Assembly (NCBI GenBank): GCA_947499255.1
Contig: CANMNF010000002.1
Span: 198,430-262,429 of the forward strand
Direction of reading: 5' to 3'
Length of the DNA stretch: 64,000 nucleotides
From: an uncultured Sphingomonadaceae bacterium
GTDB lineage: Bacteria > Pseudomonadota > Alphaproteobacteria > Sphingomonadales > Sphingomonadaceae
Both the position numbers and the translations under genes were made by a program. Shown here one piece after another: positions 6,996 through 16,021 of this stretch; position 1 is the stretch's first letter, and each line of letters opens with the position of its first letter. The notes beneath the pieces are model-generated. The model searched no databases. It was not told where the DNA came from and saw only the letters and a list, made by a program, of their open reading frames with translations.

Positions 6996-8723
6996 ATGAC
7001 CGAACTCACCCCTACGCCCAATGACTGCGCTTTGCCGCGCCGTCGTGCGGACTTCGCTACCTTCAATGATGCCATCGATTACGCGGCGCGCAGTGAGAAG
7101 GGCTTGAATTTCCATGATATGCGCGGCGATTTGCAACGCGTTTATCCTTACAGCCAGATGCGCGAAGATGCGCTCCAAATGGCCTATCGCCTCAAAGCGA
7201 TGGGCATCGAAAAAGAAGACCGCGTTGCCTTGATAGCCGAAACCGCGCCGGAATTCGCCGCGCTGTTTTGTGCCTGTGTCTATGCCGGTGCATGGCCTGT
7301 GCCGCTGCCTTTGCCGACCACATTTGGCGGCAAGGAAAGCTATATCGATCAACTTTCTGTGCAGCTTGACAGCTCTGATCCCAAGATTTTGCTTTATCCT
7401 GCCGAAATTGGCGAGATGGCCAAAGCGGCGGCTGACAAGCAAGGTTGTGATGGCATGGATTGGGAAACGCTGGGCACGCATAATGCGCCAGAGGCCGATT
7501 TGCCGCAAGCGCATCCAGACGACATATCTTACCTGCAATATTCATCCGGCTCGACCAGGTTTCCAACCGGCGTTGCAGTGACGCACAAGGCGTTGCTGCA
7601 CAATCTGTTTGGCCATGCAGACAGCATGGATATCGGCACCAATGATCGCGTGGTCAGCTGGCTGCCGTGGTATCATGATATGGGCTTGGTCGGCTGTTTC
7701 TTGTCGCTGATCGCCAATCAGGTCAGCGTCGATTATCTCAAAACCGAACATTTCGCCCGCCGCCCGCTGGCATGGCTTGATCTGATCAGCCGCAATAAAG
7801 GCGGCACGCTGAGCTATTCGCCCACCTTTGGTTATGACATTTGCGCGCGCCGCATTTCCAGCCAGACGGATGTGGCAGACCGGTTTGACCTGTCGCGCTG
7901 GCGGCTTGCGGGCAATGGCGCGGATATGATCCGGCCCGATGTGATGCAGCAATTCGTGAACGCGTTTAGCGATGCAGGCTTCAAGGCCACCGCCTTCACG
8001 CCCAGCTATGGCCTTGCCGAAGCAACCCTTGCCGTCACCGTAATGCCGCCGGGTGAAGGCATCCGCATCGAACTGGTCGAGGAAGAGCGTTTGTCCGGCA
8101 CGCCGCGCGATCTTTCACGTCCCGCGCGTTACCGTGCGATTGTGAATTGCGGCAAGCCATTGAAAGATATGGAAGTAGAAATTCGCGGCGAAAGTGGTGC
8201 GCTGCGCAGCGATCACCAGATCGGCAAAGTGTGGTGCCGTGGCCCCAGCGTCATGCATTCCTATTTCCGCAACGAAGAGGCGACGCGCGATTGCCTGGTG
8301 GATGGCTGGCTCGATACCGGCGATATGGGTTATATGGCCGATGGCTATCTGTTCATCGTGGGCCGCGCGAAAGACATGATCATCATCAATGGTAAAAACC
8401 ATTGGCCACAAGACATTGAATGGGCCGTGGAGCAATTGCCCGGCTTTAATCATGGCGATATCGCAGCGTTCTCGGTGGAAACAGAAGATGGCGAAGAAGC
8501 GCCTGCCGTGCTGGTCCATTGCCGCGTGTCGGATCCGGATGAACGGGTGCGCTTGCATGCCGAGATCCGTGACAGGGTGCGCGCGATCACCGGCATGAAC
8601 TGCGTTGTCGAACTGGTCCCGCCGCGTACTTTGCCGCGCACCAGCTCCGGCAAATTGAGCCGGATGAAAGCCAAGAAGATGTATATGTCCGGCGAAATCG
8701 CTCCGCTGGAATTAGCGGCTTAG
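6996..8723 (+). CDS. Fatty acyl-AMP ligase (FAAL-like adenylate-forming enzyme)
   Basis: A 575-residue ANL-superfamily enzyme that activates a fatty acid with ATP to an acyl-adenylate; FAALs then pass it to an acyl carrier protein instead of CoA. Visible motifs are the P-loop YSSGSTRFPTGVAVTH at about residues 180-196, WLPWYHDMGL, YGLAEATL near 336, and GWLDTGDMGYMADGYLFIVGRAKD at about 436-459. The FAAL-like P-loop and the absence of a typical CoA-ligase start support FAAL over FadD. No polyketide synthase, carrier protein or sphingolipid gene is beside it, so its pathway is open. It is divergent from recX and convergent with the DUF389 gene. Confidence 0.88.
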   Translation: MTELTPTPNDCALPRRRADFATFNDAIDYAARSEKGLNFHDMRGDLQRVYPYSQMREDALQMAYRLKAMGIEKEDRVALIAETAPEFAALFCACVYAGAWPVPLPLPTTFGGKESYIDQLSVQLDSSDPKILLYPAEIGEMAKAAADKQGCDGMDWETLGTHNAPEADLPQAHPDDISYLQYSSGSTRFPTGVAVTHKALLHNLFGHADSMDIGTNDRVVSWLPWYHDMGLVGCFLSLIANQVSVDYLKTEHFARRPLAWLDLISRNKGGTLSYSPTFGYDICARRISSQTDVADRFDLSRWRLAGNGADMIRPDVMQQFVNAFSDAGFKATAFTPSYGLAEATLAVTVMPPGEGIRIELVEEERLSGTPRDLSRPARYRAIVNCGKPLKDMEVEIRGESGALRSDHQIGKVWCRGPSVMHSYFRNEEATRDCLVDGWLDTGDMGYMADGYLFIVGRAKDMIIINGKNHWPQDIEWAVEQLPGFNHGDIAAFSVETEDGEEAPAVLVHCRVSDPDERVRLHAEIRDRVRAITGMNCVVELVPPRTLPRTSSGKLSRMKAKKMYMSGEIAPLELAA

Positions 8724-8740
8724 GCCAGGCTCACCAGGCT

Positions 8741-10333
8741 TTACTCCACCGCCGCTGACCAGCTTGCCGTGACGCTTGTCGCACCAGGCGTGGTGGTGAC
8801 ATCACCAATCGCGACGCCCGCACGCTCCATATCTGAACGGGTAAGCGCCACCAGATCAGCCGGGCCGGACAGGTCAAGCGGACGCGCTGTGCGCTGTGCT
8901 GCCCAGATCGCCAGAGTTAGCGCGCGCGCGCCTTCGCTGGTGGGCTCCATAACGGTTTCCGGCACGGTTTCCGGCGGAACGTCATTGTCATCGCGCTCAA
9001 CCTTTTTTTCTTGATAGGAGATGGGTGAGAACGAGCCGCCGGGCGGCTGCACTTCAATGCGCCAGCCTTCCTGGCTTTGTGCAATGCGCCGTTCCAGCGC
9101 ATAATACGTCGACAGATTTGCGCCATCGAGCCGTTTGGCCCGCACCACCGCGGCCCGGCGCTGGCGATCCACCAGCACTTCACTTTCGGGCACACCGGCC
9201 ACCAAAGCAAGGCGCATGGCCAGTTCTTCGGCCTGCTCCTTGGCAGCGGCTTCTTGTGCGCGCGCCTGTGACAATTGTGCTTCTTCGGCGGCTTGCGCAT
9301 TGGAGCCGACGCGCACCTGTGTCAGTTGCACATCAACGGGGCGGCCCAGCGTCCGGCTGATCGCTTCAATTGTGCGGCGTTCGGCATCACCGATAATTTC
9401 AGGCGTCAGCACTGTCGCGGTAACCTGGATCGGCACGGCCTGATAATTGGGGTTCAAATCGGACACGCGCGCATTGCCGCCAAAAACCTGCTCCACCACC
9501 GAATTCATCTGCCGGCTGGCATTGCTTTCCCACACGATCTGCCGCAGCGACAGAAACAGCGGGATCGCCAGCGCTACGAAAGCGCCAAAGATCAGCAGGC
9601 CCTGCACTTGCGTTTGTTTTTCAGAAAGGCTGGTGCTGAACCCGTAAATCCGCGCCATCGCGGTTGCGGTGAGCGCGATGGCGGTCAAGTTGGTGATGAA
9701 CAGGAACAATGCGCCAAAAAACACCGTGCCGTTCCATGTCGCAATACCAAAACCCACCACGGCCAGCGGCGGCATCAACGCCGTTGCGATCGCAACGCCA
9801 ACAATCGTGCCATCACGGCCCCGGATCATCGCATACGCGCCTGCCACCGCCGAGAAGAAGGCCACGCCAAGGTCAAACAGATTGGGCCGGGTTCGGGCGG
9901 CAATTTCACTCGTCACAGTTTGAATGGGCGAGAAGAAAACCACCAGAACGCAAAACCCGATCGCCACCAGCGACCCAATCGCAAGCGAGCGCGCGGACTG
10001 TTTCAACCATTTGAAATCCCCCACCGCCAGCGCAAAACCAACGCCCATAATCGGGTCCATCAAAGGGGAGAGCAGCATGGCGCCGATCACTACCGCAGGC
10101 GAGGATTGCAGCAGGCCAAGGATTGCAATACCCGCCGACATCGCGATCATCAGCAGATATCGCGCGGAAAGCTGGCACTCCTCGCGCCGTTTGGTGATGA
10201 CAGCGGCCTGATCAACCGTGCCCGACACATCGGCAGACCACCACCTGCTAAACGTGGTGAGCACATGGCCAAAGCCGGCCTTGGTGCGTTGTGGGACTGT
10301 GGTGGGCGCGCCAGCGGCGTTCTCAATTTGCAT
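8741..10333 (-). CDS. DUF389 domain-containing membrane protein
   Basis: A 530-residue protein with a hydrophobic core of about six helices (residues ~58-255) carrying the DUF389 signatures SSPAVVIGAMLLSPLMDPIMGVG and DGTIVGVAIATALMPPLAVVG. A long soluble C-terminal region follows, with an Ala/Glu-rich helical stretch near residues 345-370. The biochemical function of the family is not known. It is read divergently from telA across a 100-base gap, so the two may share control; that is inference. Confidence 0.88.
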   Translation of the reverse strand: MQIENAAGAPTTVPQRTKAGFGHVLTTFSRWWSADVSGTVDQAAVITKRREECQLSARYLLMIAMSAGIAILGLLQSSPAVVIGAMLLSPLMDPIMGVGFALAVGDFKWLKQSARSLAIGSLVAIGFCVLVVFFSPIQTVTSEIAARTRPNLFDLGVAFFSAVAGAYAMIRGRDGTIVGVAIATALMPPLAVVGFGIATWNGTVFFGALFLFITNLTAIALTATAMARIYGFSTSLSEKQTQVQGLLIFGAFVALAIPLFLSLRQIVWESNASRQMNSVVEQVFGGNARVSDLNPNYQAVPIQVTATVLTPEIIGDAERRTIEAISRTLGRPVDVQLTQVRVGSNAQAAEEAQLSQARAQEAAAKEQAEELAMRLALVAGVPESEVLVDRQRRAAVVRAKRLDGANLSTYYALERRIAQSQEGWRIEVQPPGGSFSPISYQEKKVERDDNDVPPETVPETVMEPTSEGARALTLAIWAAQRTARPLDLSGPADLVALTRSDMERAGVAIGDVTTTPGATSVTASWSAAVE

Positions 10334-10433
10334 TATGGCCTAATACTGCCAAACTCGGGTTTGGGAAATGCTTGAAACACGTGTCTTGCATCCCTAATAC
10401 AGTTAAAGACGTTTTCAGGGGAATTTTGCGGCC

Positions 10434-11642
10434 ATGGCCACCAGCAATCAGACAACCACCAAGACCGAGACCGCGCTTGATCTTACTCCGCCCGATCCGG
10501 TGCCTGTTGTTGCGCCGGCAAAGGCGGCTGGCCTTGTCCCTGTGGATGAGGAGCAAAAGACTGCATTGCAGACAAAGGTCGAAGGCTTTGTTGATGAGCT
10601 GATTGCGTTGGATGCCAAGTCTCCTGATTTTGGCAAAAAGGTCGATCAGATCACCAATATGGGCCGCAAAGAGATCATGGCCGCCAGCCAGATGTCCAAC
10701 CGTTTCCTCGATCGCCCGGTGCGCGCAATGGATCAGGAAGGCGGCGTTGGCGCTGATCTTTCAGAGCTGCGGCGCACGGTTGAAGATCTTGATCCGGGCC
10801 GCAAGGGCAAGCTGACCGGGCGCAAGCTGTTTGGCATCATCCCGTTTGGTAACAAGCTGAAGAACTATTTTGACAGCTACACTTCGGCCCAAGGCCATAT
10901 CCAATCGATTCTCGCACGGCTTTCATCGGGCAAGGATGAGCTGATCATGGACAATGCCGCCATTGATGTGGAGCGGCAAAAACTGTGGGATGCGATGGGC
11001 AAGCTGGAACAGATGATCGTCATCGCCAAATCGCTCGATACGCGGCTGGAGGAAGAAGCGGCCACTTTGGACGCCACCGATCCTGAAAAAGCCAAAGCGA
11101 TCCGGGAAACCGCATTGTTCTATGTCCGTCAGCGCACGCAAGATTTGCTGACACAAATGGCTGTGTCGGTGCAAGGGTATCTGGCGCTGGATCTGGTGAA
11201 GAAGAACAATGTCGAACTGGTCAAAGGCGTGGACCGCGCCAGTACCACGACTGTTGGCGCATTGCGCACTGCGGTGACCGTATCGCAAGCGATGACCAAT
11301 CAAAAACTGGTGCTGGGCCAGATTACCGCGCTTAATGAAACGACCGCAGGCATTATCGATTCCACCAGCACCATGCTGCGCGACAATACTGGCAAAATTC
11401 ACGAACAGGCCGCCTCCAGCACCATCCCGATGGAAACGCTGCAACGCGCTTTCCAGAATATCTACGATACGATGGATGAAGTCGATACTTTCAAGCTCAA
11501 AGCGCTCGATAGTATGAAGCAAACGGTTGATGTGCTGTCTGGCGAAGTGGAGAAATCCAAAGGCTATATCGCGCGCGCAGAAGGGCAAGCGCAGGCCGCA
11601 TCGCAGGTTACCGATAGCGGCTTGTTGAGCCTTGAGAACTGA
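10434..11642 (+). CDS. telA: TelA/KlaA family toxic anion resistance protein
   Basis: A 402-residue, mainly helical cytoplasmic protein. It carries the TelA-family core GRKLFGIIPFGNKLKNYFDSYTSAQGHIQSILARLSSGKDEL (residues ~127-168) and the later NNVELVKGVDRASTTTVGALRTAVTVSQAM segment. The name comes from tellurite resistance on plasmids; in chromosomes the family is linked to general envelope or stress tolerance. It heads a three-gene run with an xpaC-like gene 8 bases downstream. The ATG has AGGGG about a dozen bases upstream. Confidence 0.92.
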   Translation: MATSNQTTTKTETALDLTPPDPVPVVAPAKAAGLVPVDEEQKTALQTKVEGFVDELIALDAKSPDFGKKVDQITNMGRKEIMAASQMSNRFLDRPVRAMDQEGGVGADLSELRRTVEDLDPGRKGKLTGRKLFGIIPFGNKLKNYFDSYTSAQGHIQSILARLSSGKDELIMDNAAIDVERQKLWDAMGKLEQMIVIAKSLDTRLEEEAATLDATDPEKAKAIRETALFYVRQRTQDLLTQMAVSVQGYLALDLVKKNNVELVKGVDRASTTTVGALRTAVTVSQAMTNQKLVLGQITALNETTAGIIDSTSTMLRDNTGKIHEQAASSTIPMETLQRAFQNIYDTMDEVDTFKLKALDSMKQTVDVLSGEVEKSKGYIARAEGQAQAASQVTDSGLLSLEN

Positions 11643-11650
11643 TCCCTGGC

Positions 11651-12406
11651 ATGAGCGACACCACCCGTCAAACTGATGCCATTATGCAGGCTGCTGGACA
11701 AAGCCTGCAAACCAATCGCGAAGGTGGATATCACCGGCGCGCAGGCTCTATCGCCAAAGGTTCCGCTGCACTGAAATGGAAGAACCTGCTGCGCCGCGCT
11801 GGGTTTTTTGGCGCGGCTTTGCTGGCCATTTTGGCAGCGGTCGTTGCCGCCGGGATTGTGCTCAACGGGATCGGCTTTACCGGGATTGTGATCGCCTTTT
11901 TCGCCGTGGTGGCAGCAGCGATCCTGTTTTCCAGCTGGCCCAAGGTGAAAGTGCCCGCCCGCGCTGATCTAGAACGGACGAAAGATGCCAGGCAGCTTGT
12001 GGCGCGCACTGAATTGTGGCTCGAACATCAACGTCCTGCTTTGCCGCCGCCCGCCATTAATCTGGTCGATCAGATCGGAGTTCAGCTTGATGGGTTGGGC
12101 GCGCAGTTGGAACATATCGATGCCAATCATCCTGCCGCTGCGGAAACGCGCAAGCTGGTGGGTGAACATTTGCCCGAGATGATCGATGCCTATCGCCGCA
12201 TCCCCGACAAACTGCGCCGGGAAGAACGAGCGGGCGGCACGCCAGACAAGCAATTGGTTGATAGCCTTGGCAAAATCAGCGGCGAGATTGATCATGTGAC
12301 CCGGCAATTGGCCGAGGGTTCATTGGACGATCTGGCGATCCGCAACCGGTTTCTGGAATACAAATATGGCGGTGAAGCCGTCGATGCCGCTCCTGGCAAA
12401 AGCTAA
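11651..12406 (+). CDS. XpaC-like membrane protein partner of TelA
   Basis: A 251-residue protein with a hydrophilic N-terminus, two adjacent transmembrane helices at about residues 52-92, and a cytoplasmic helical domain. The helical domain ends with a stretch (residues ~175-225) in which IDAYRRIPDKLR and a later LDDLAIRNRFLEYKYG are recognisable. XpaC-family proteins are commonly encoded next to telA, and this arrangement plus the topology suggests that assignment. The sequence match itself is weak by eye. Starts eight bases after telA. Confidence 0.6.
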   Translation: MSDTTRQTDAIMQAAGQSLQTNREGGYHRRAGSIAKGSAALKWKNLLRRAGFFGAALLAILAAVVAAGIVLNGIGFTGIVIAFFAVVAAAILFSSWPKVKVPARADLERTKDARQLVARTELWLEHQRPALPPPAINLVDQIGVQLDGLGAQLEHIDANHPAAAETRKLVGEHLPEMIDAYRRIPDKLRREERAGGTPDKQLVDSLGKISGEIDHVTRQLAEGSLDDLAIRNRFLEYKYGGEAVDAAPGKS

Positions 12407-12429
12407 TCGGGACGGCGAGAGGAGATACC

Positions 12430-12735
12430 ATGGACGTTACCATCCCCCATAGTCTCGGCAGCGAAGAAGTCCGCCGCCGTTTGCAGGAAAACAGCGATCA
12501 GATCGGTGCAGGAATGCCGGGCGGAATGGTGGACATCACCACCAGCTGGCCAAGCGAAAACCGCATGGCAATGGATATTCAGGCGATGGGGCAAACCATC
12601 GCAGGCCATGTCGATATTACCGAAACGCAGGTCGTCTTCCATGTCGAGCTGCCCATGGCGCTTGGCTTTGTGAAACCCATGATTGAAAGCGCGATCCGCG
12701 ATCAGGGACAAAAGCTTGTAGCGCCCCTCCCGTAA
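12430..12735 (+). CDS. Polyhydroxyalkanoic acid system family small protein
   Basis: A 101-residue soluble protein starting MDVTIPHSLGSEEVRRRLQ. The pattern of an N-terminal IPHxLG motif, a central D-I-T-x-x-W segment and a C-terminal KPMIESAIRDQG helix matches the small putative PHA granule-associated family (TIGR02610-like). The ATG has a strong AGGAG site. It follows the telA/xpaC-like pair by 23 bases. No PHA synthase or depolymerase is nearby, so a role in PHA storage is family-based only. Confidence 0.78.
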   Translation: MDVTIPHSLGSEEVRRRLQENSDQIGAGMPGGMVDITTSWPSENRMAMDIQAMGQTIAGHVDITETQVVFHVELPMALGFVKPMIESAIRDQGQKLVAPLP

Positions 12736-12761
12736 GTACGGATGCCTCAAAAACGGGCGCG

Positions 12762-13229
12762 TTAAAGCTTCCGGTCCCGTTCCAGATAGTTGTCCGGAAT
12801 GCGCAAAGCTTCGCGCGCAATTTGTGTTTCGCGCAAGAACAGCACCAGCGCCCACATCAAAAGCGCAACGCCGACAATAAACGTGCCCGCAGCGATAGGT
12901 TGCAAGCCGATATGGGCAAATTCGTCGATAAACAGCACAACGATGGTCGCGCCAATTGAAAGCGCGGTTAACACCAGCAAACGCAGCGCATTGCCGATGG
13001 TGTCCATGCGTTGATCAATCAGGCGCAGCTCACGCACAATCTCGTCATGCTCATCACCTGTGGTGGTGTTGAATTCCCGTTTCAGTTCGCGCCATCGATC
13101 AACCACCCGGCCCAGCCGCGAGGACAGTGTGCCGATGATATTGCCAATCGCGACCAGCACAAAAACCGGCGCAATTGCCAGCTGGATCGTCTGCGCGATC
13201 ATGATGTCCATGTTGGTAATGCTATCCAT
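12762..13229 (-). CDS. DUF2721 domain-containing membrane protein
   Basis: A 155-residue inner-membrane protein of unknown function. Features are an N-terminal helix AIAPVFVLVAIGNIIGTLSSRLGRVVDR (residues ~15-42), a charged helical linker with EIVRELRLIDQRM, and two further transmembrane segments near residues 75-97 and 105-130. This is the standard DUF2721 layout. The chosen ATG (MDSITNMD) has a G-rich site upstream and matches family length; a start ten codons upstream is possible. It lies 36 bases after manC and may share its transcript. Confidence 0.85.
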   Translation of the reverse strand: MDSITNMDIMIAQTIQLAIAPVFVLVAIGNIIGTLSSRLGRVVDRWRELKREFNTTTGDEHDEIVRELRLIDQRMDTIGNALRLLVLTALSIGATIVVLFIDEFAHIGLQPIAAGTFIVGVALLMWALVLFLRETQIAREALRIPDNYLERDRKL

Positions 13230-13265
13230 GGTTAGCCCCCGAGCCGCCTTGAACCACAATGCGCA

Positions 13266-14309
13266 TCATTGATTGGCAGCGCCATCAAGTTTGCCAACCT
13301 TTTGCGTACCCGCCATCGAAGTGACGAGGATCTCATCCCCGTCCACAACAATCGCAATATCGTCAAGCCCGATCACATTGACGCGCGGCCCATCGGTTTC
13401 GACCAGCACATTGGCGCAATCGATAAGATCAGCGCGGCCGATCACGTGATTGCCAGCCTCATCGTTATTGCCATCGCCTTGGCGTGCATCGCGCAGGGCC
13501 TGCCAATTGCCAATGTCAGACCAACCCATCGCAACCGGCACCATGGCCGCGCGGCTGGTGGCTTCCATCACGGCATAATCCACGCTTTCATTGCCCGCTT
13601 CGCCAAACGCTTCGGCGTGCGGGTGGAAGCAAGCGCCATCGCTGCGGCCTTGCGCAACAGCGCGCGCGACAGGTTCTGCGATATCGGGGCGGTGTTTGGC
13701 CAGCTCATCCATGAAATATCCGGCGCGGAAGGCAAAAATGCCGCCGTTCCAGCTATATCCGCCATCTGCGAGGAAGCTTTGCGCCGTTTCCAGATCAGGC
13801 TTTTCGACAAAGCGTTCAACCTGATATCCGCCGGGAAGTTCGCCCGCCCGTTTGATATAGCCAAAGCCTGTTTCGGGTGCATCGGGCGTAATGCCAAAGG
13901 ATACCAGCCAATCTTGCGCAGCCAATGCAGCGGCGGCCTCAGCAGCGGCCTGAAAGGCGGGAACATCGGCAATGTGATGATCGCTTGGGCATACCAGCAT
14001 GACGGCATCTTGCGGCAAACGCGCCGCGGCCAAAGCAATCGCAGCGGCGGTGTTCTTGGCCTGCGGCTCTACAATAATCGTCGCGTCATCGTTTGGTAAC
14101 TGGCTTTGCACATGGGGCAGATGCGCTGCTCCTGTTACCACAATCGGTGCACCAAACACGCTATCATTGCTGCACCGCGCCAAAGTGGCTTCGAACAAGG
14201 TCTGCTCACCCACCAAAGGCAGGAAAGGTTTGGGCATAACCTTGCGGCTGCGCGGCCAAAGGCGCGTTCCTGACCCCCCACAAAGCACCACTGGATGAAG
14301 CTTGGACAC
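13266..14309 (-). CDS. manC: Mannose-1-phosphate guanylyltransferase
   Basis: Makes GDP-mannose from mannose-1-phosphate and GTP for polysaccharide synthesis. The 347 residues show the nucleotidyltransferase signature GGSGTRLWPRSRKVMPKPF at residues 11-29, the EPQAKNTAAAIALAA motif, VCPSDHHI, FVEKPD and WNGGIFAF, and a C-terminal GWSDIGNWQAL. It is the short form: the C-terminal cupin phosphomannose isomerase domain of bifunctional AlgA/XanB proteins is absent. It lies 60 bases downstream of the TonB-like gene on the same strand. Confidence 0.94.
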   Translation of the reverse strand: MSKLHPVVLCGGSGTRLWPRSRKVMPKPFLPLVGEQTLFEATLARCSNDSVFGAPIVVTGAAHLPHVQSQLPNDDATIIVEPQAKNTAAAIALAAARLPQDAVMLVCPSDHHIADVPAFQAAAEAAAALAAQDWLVSFGITPDAPETGFGYIKRAGELPGGYQVERFVEKPDLETAQSFLADGGYSWNGGIFAFRAGYFMDELAKHRPDIAEPVARAVAQGRSDGACFHPHAEAFGEAGNESVDYAVMEATSRAAMVPVAMGWSDIGNWQALRDARQGDGNNDEAGNHVIGRADLIDCANVLVETDGPRVNVIGLDDIAIVVDGDEILVTSMAGTQKVGKLDGAANQ

Positions 14310-14369
14310 GGTAATCCCCTTAAACGAAAGCGTCTGTTTGCATGCTTTGTTCGCTATTGCAGCAAAATG

Positions 14370-15101
14370 CTACCGGGAAAAGAAATCTTGTCGCCAGCCA
14401 TAGCGCGCTGGCACTGCATTGCCATTGGCATCGCGCGCGGGATTAAAGCGAATTCGCTCCATCACCAGCGGACATACCAACGCATTGGTTGGCGCATCAG
14501 GGCCAGGGCGCGAGACGCTGCAATCCACTGCACGGCCTTCTGGGGTGACGGTGAATATCACGGTGACAGACGTGCCAGCGCGCGCCGCGCGCCCGCCATC
14601 GGGAATGGGGAAATCGCGCGCGGCATCAATGCGCCCGGATTTTACTGTCGGCCCGCTCACCGCTTGGCCGCCGCGCCCCTGCCCGGCGGTGCCGCTGCCT
14701 GTGCCATCGCCTATGCCGCCAGCGCCTGTGCCATCGCCATCACGCAGCGCGCCTGATTGATTAGCATTGCCGGTGGAGGCTGCACGCGGGGCAGGCGATG
14801 GGCGTGGCAATGGGTTTTGCGGTGCGGCCACTTCGCGCGCCAAAGCCTCTGCTCCCTCTTCCCCCGCTGCTCCGGGATCAAGCGCAGGCGGGCTGACGCT
14901 GGGCTGCGCCTCAGGGGGTTCCTCTTCATATGTCGCAACCGTCACCGAGATGACGCGCCCTGCCCGCTCCACCACAGCATTGGTGAAATCAGGTGCCAGG
15001 AACCGCGCCAAGGCAAACAAAGCCAACACATGCAGCCCGGCAATCAATGCAATCAAAGGCCAGCGCAATTTGCGCCGTGGTTGATAGCTGCTTTGTGCCA
15101 T
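14370..15101 (-). CDS. TonB family energy-transducer-like protein
   Basis: A 243-residue protein with one N-terminal transmembrane helix (residues ~14-34) and a long Pro/Gly/Ala-rich periplasmic linker including a GDGTGAGGIGDGTGSG stretch. A C-terminal TonB-like domain carries SVTVIFTVTPEGRAVDCSVSRPGPD and ends in an R-F-x-P-A-R segment. TonB proteins couple inner-membrane energy to outer-membrane receptors. No exbB/exbD or TonB-dependent receptor is close, so its partner is unknown. It is divergent from the two-component operon. Confidence 0.84.
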   Translation of the reverse strand: MAQSSYQPRRKLRWPLIALIAGLHVLALFALARFLAPDFTNAVVERAGRVISVTVATYEEEPPEAQPSVSPPALDPGAAGEEGAEALAREVAAPQNPLPRPSPAPRAASTGNANQSGALRDGDGTGAGGIGDGTGSGTAGQGRGGQAVSGPTVKSGRIDAARDFPIPDGGRAARAGTSVTVIFTVTPEGRAVDCSVSRPGPDAPTNALVCPLVMERIRFNPARDANGNAVPARYGWRQDFFSR

Positions 15102-15310
15102 AATCCGCTCCTGCCCCTCTCAATGCCCAGCCCTTTGGCGCAATGCCGCAGCAATCTGCAAATCTAACAGCATTTGTCAGCTATCAAACAGCCGCTTTCG
15201 CAATCTTGCCGCTGCGTGTGATCTAAGCACAACTGAGACAGTGCAAAATTTGTGCGGATCATCGCGTGCATTTATAGGCAAGGTGTCGGGGCGATTGACG
15301 GGGGTGGAAG

Positions 15311-15988
15311 GTGAAGCTGCTATATATTGAGGACAATGCCGATGCGGCAGCTGATGTTACCGCGCTTTTGGCCCGTGCCGGCAGTCAGGTGGTGTGGGAA
15401 AAAGAAGGATCGGCGGGCCTGCGCCGTGCCGCTTTTGAACCGTTTGATGTCATCATCCTTGATCGCATGTTGCCCGATATGGACGGTTTGCAGATTGTTG
15501 AACGCCTGCGGTCAAGCGGCGTCGATGCGCCCGTGCTGATGCTGTCTGCTTTGGGCCGATCATCCAACCGGGTGGAAGGATTGGATGCAGGCGTCGATGA
15601 TTATCTCGCCAAGCCTTATGAGCCTGAAGAATTGATGGCGCGGTTAAAAGCGCTAGCGCGGCGTTCTGAAGGGCGCTCCCATTCCGCGATCTTCATTTAC
15701 GGCCAGTTTGAATGCCATGTAAAAGCGCGCACCGCATTCCGGCAAAACCAGCATATAGCGCTTAGCCCCAAAGAGTTTGAACTGTTCCGCTATTTCATGG
15801 AAAATGCAGGCGAGACGGTGACCCGCGATATGTTGCTGCGCGATGTGTGGGGGATGAATTTCGATCCGCAAACCAATGTGGTGGATGTCAATATCGGCAG
15901 GCTGCGCCGCAAGCTGGAACAAGGCTTTGAAAAACCGGCTTTGGAAACGATCTGGGGCAGCGGATACCGGTTGACGCAGGGCCATTGA
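15311..15988 (+). CDS. OmpR/PhoB-family response regulator
   Basis: A 225-residue two-domain regulator. The receiver domain has the acidic pocket at E7-D8, phospho-acceptor Asp51 in VIILDRMLPDMDG, a switch Ser in LMLSALG, and Lys in DYLAKPYEPEEL. The C-terminal winged-helix DNA-binding domain has LSPKEFELFRYFMENAGETVTRDMLL and ends VDVNIGRLRRKLE...WGSGYRL. The start is GTG behind a G-rich site. It is followed 33 bases later by its cognate kinase and then by a lipoprotein. Its targets cannot be told from sequence. Confidence 0.96.
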   Translation: MKLLYIEDNADAAADVTALLARAGSQVVWEKEGSAGLRRAAFEPFDVIILDRMLPDMDGLQIVERLRSSGVDAPVLMLSALGRSSNRVEGLDAGVDDYLAKPYEPEELMARLKALARRSEGRSHSAIFIYGQFECHVKARTAFRQNQHIALSPKEFELFRYFMENAGETVTRDMLLRDVWGMNFDPQTNVVDVNIGRLRRKLEQGFEKPALETIWGSGYRLTQGH

Positions 15989-16021
15989 TAATTGGGTGAT
16001 GAGTGACTGGAACTAGATCTC

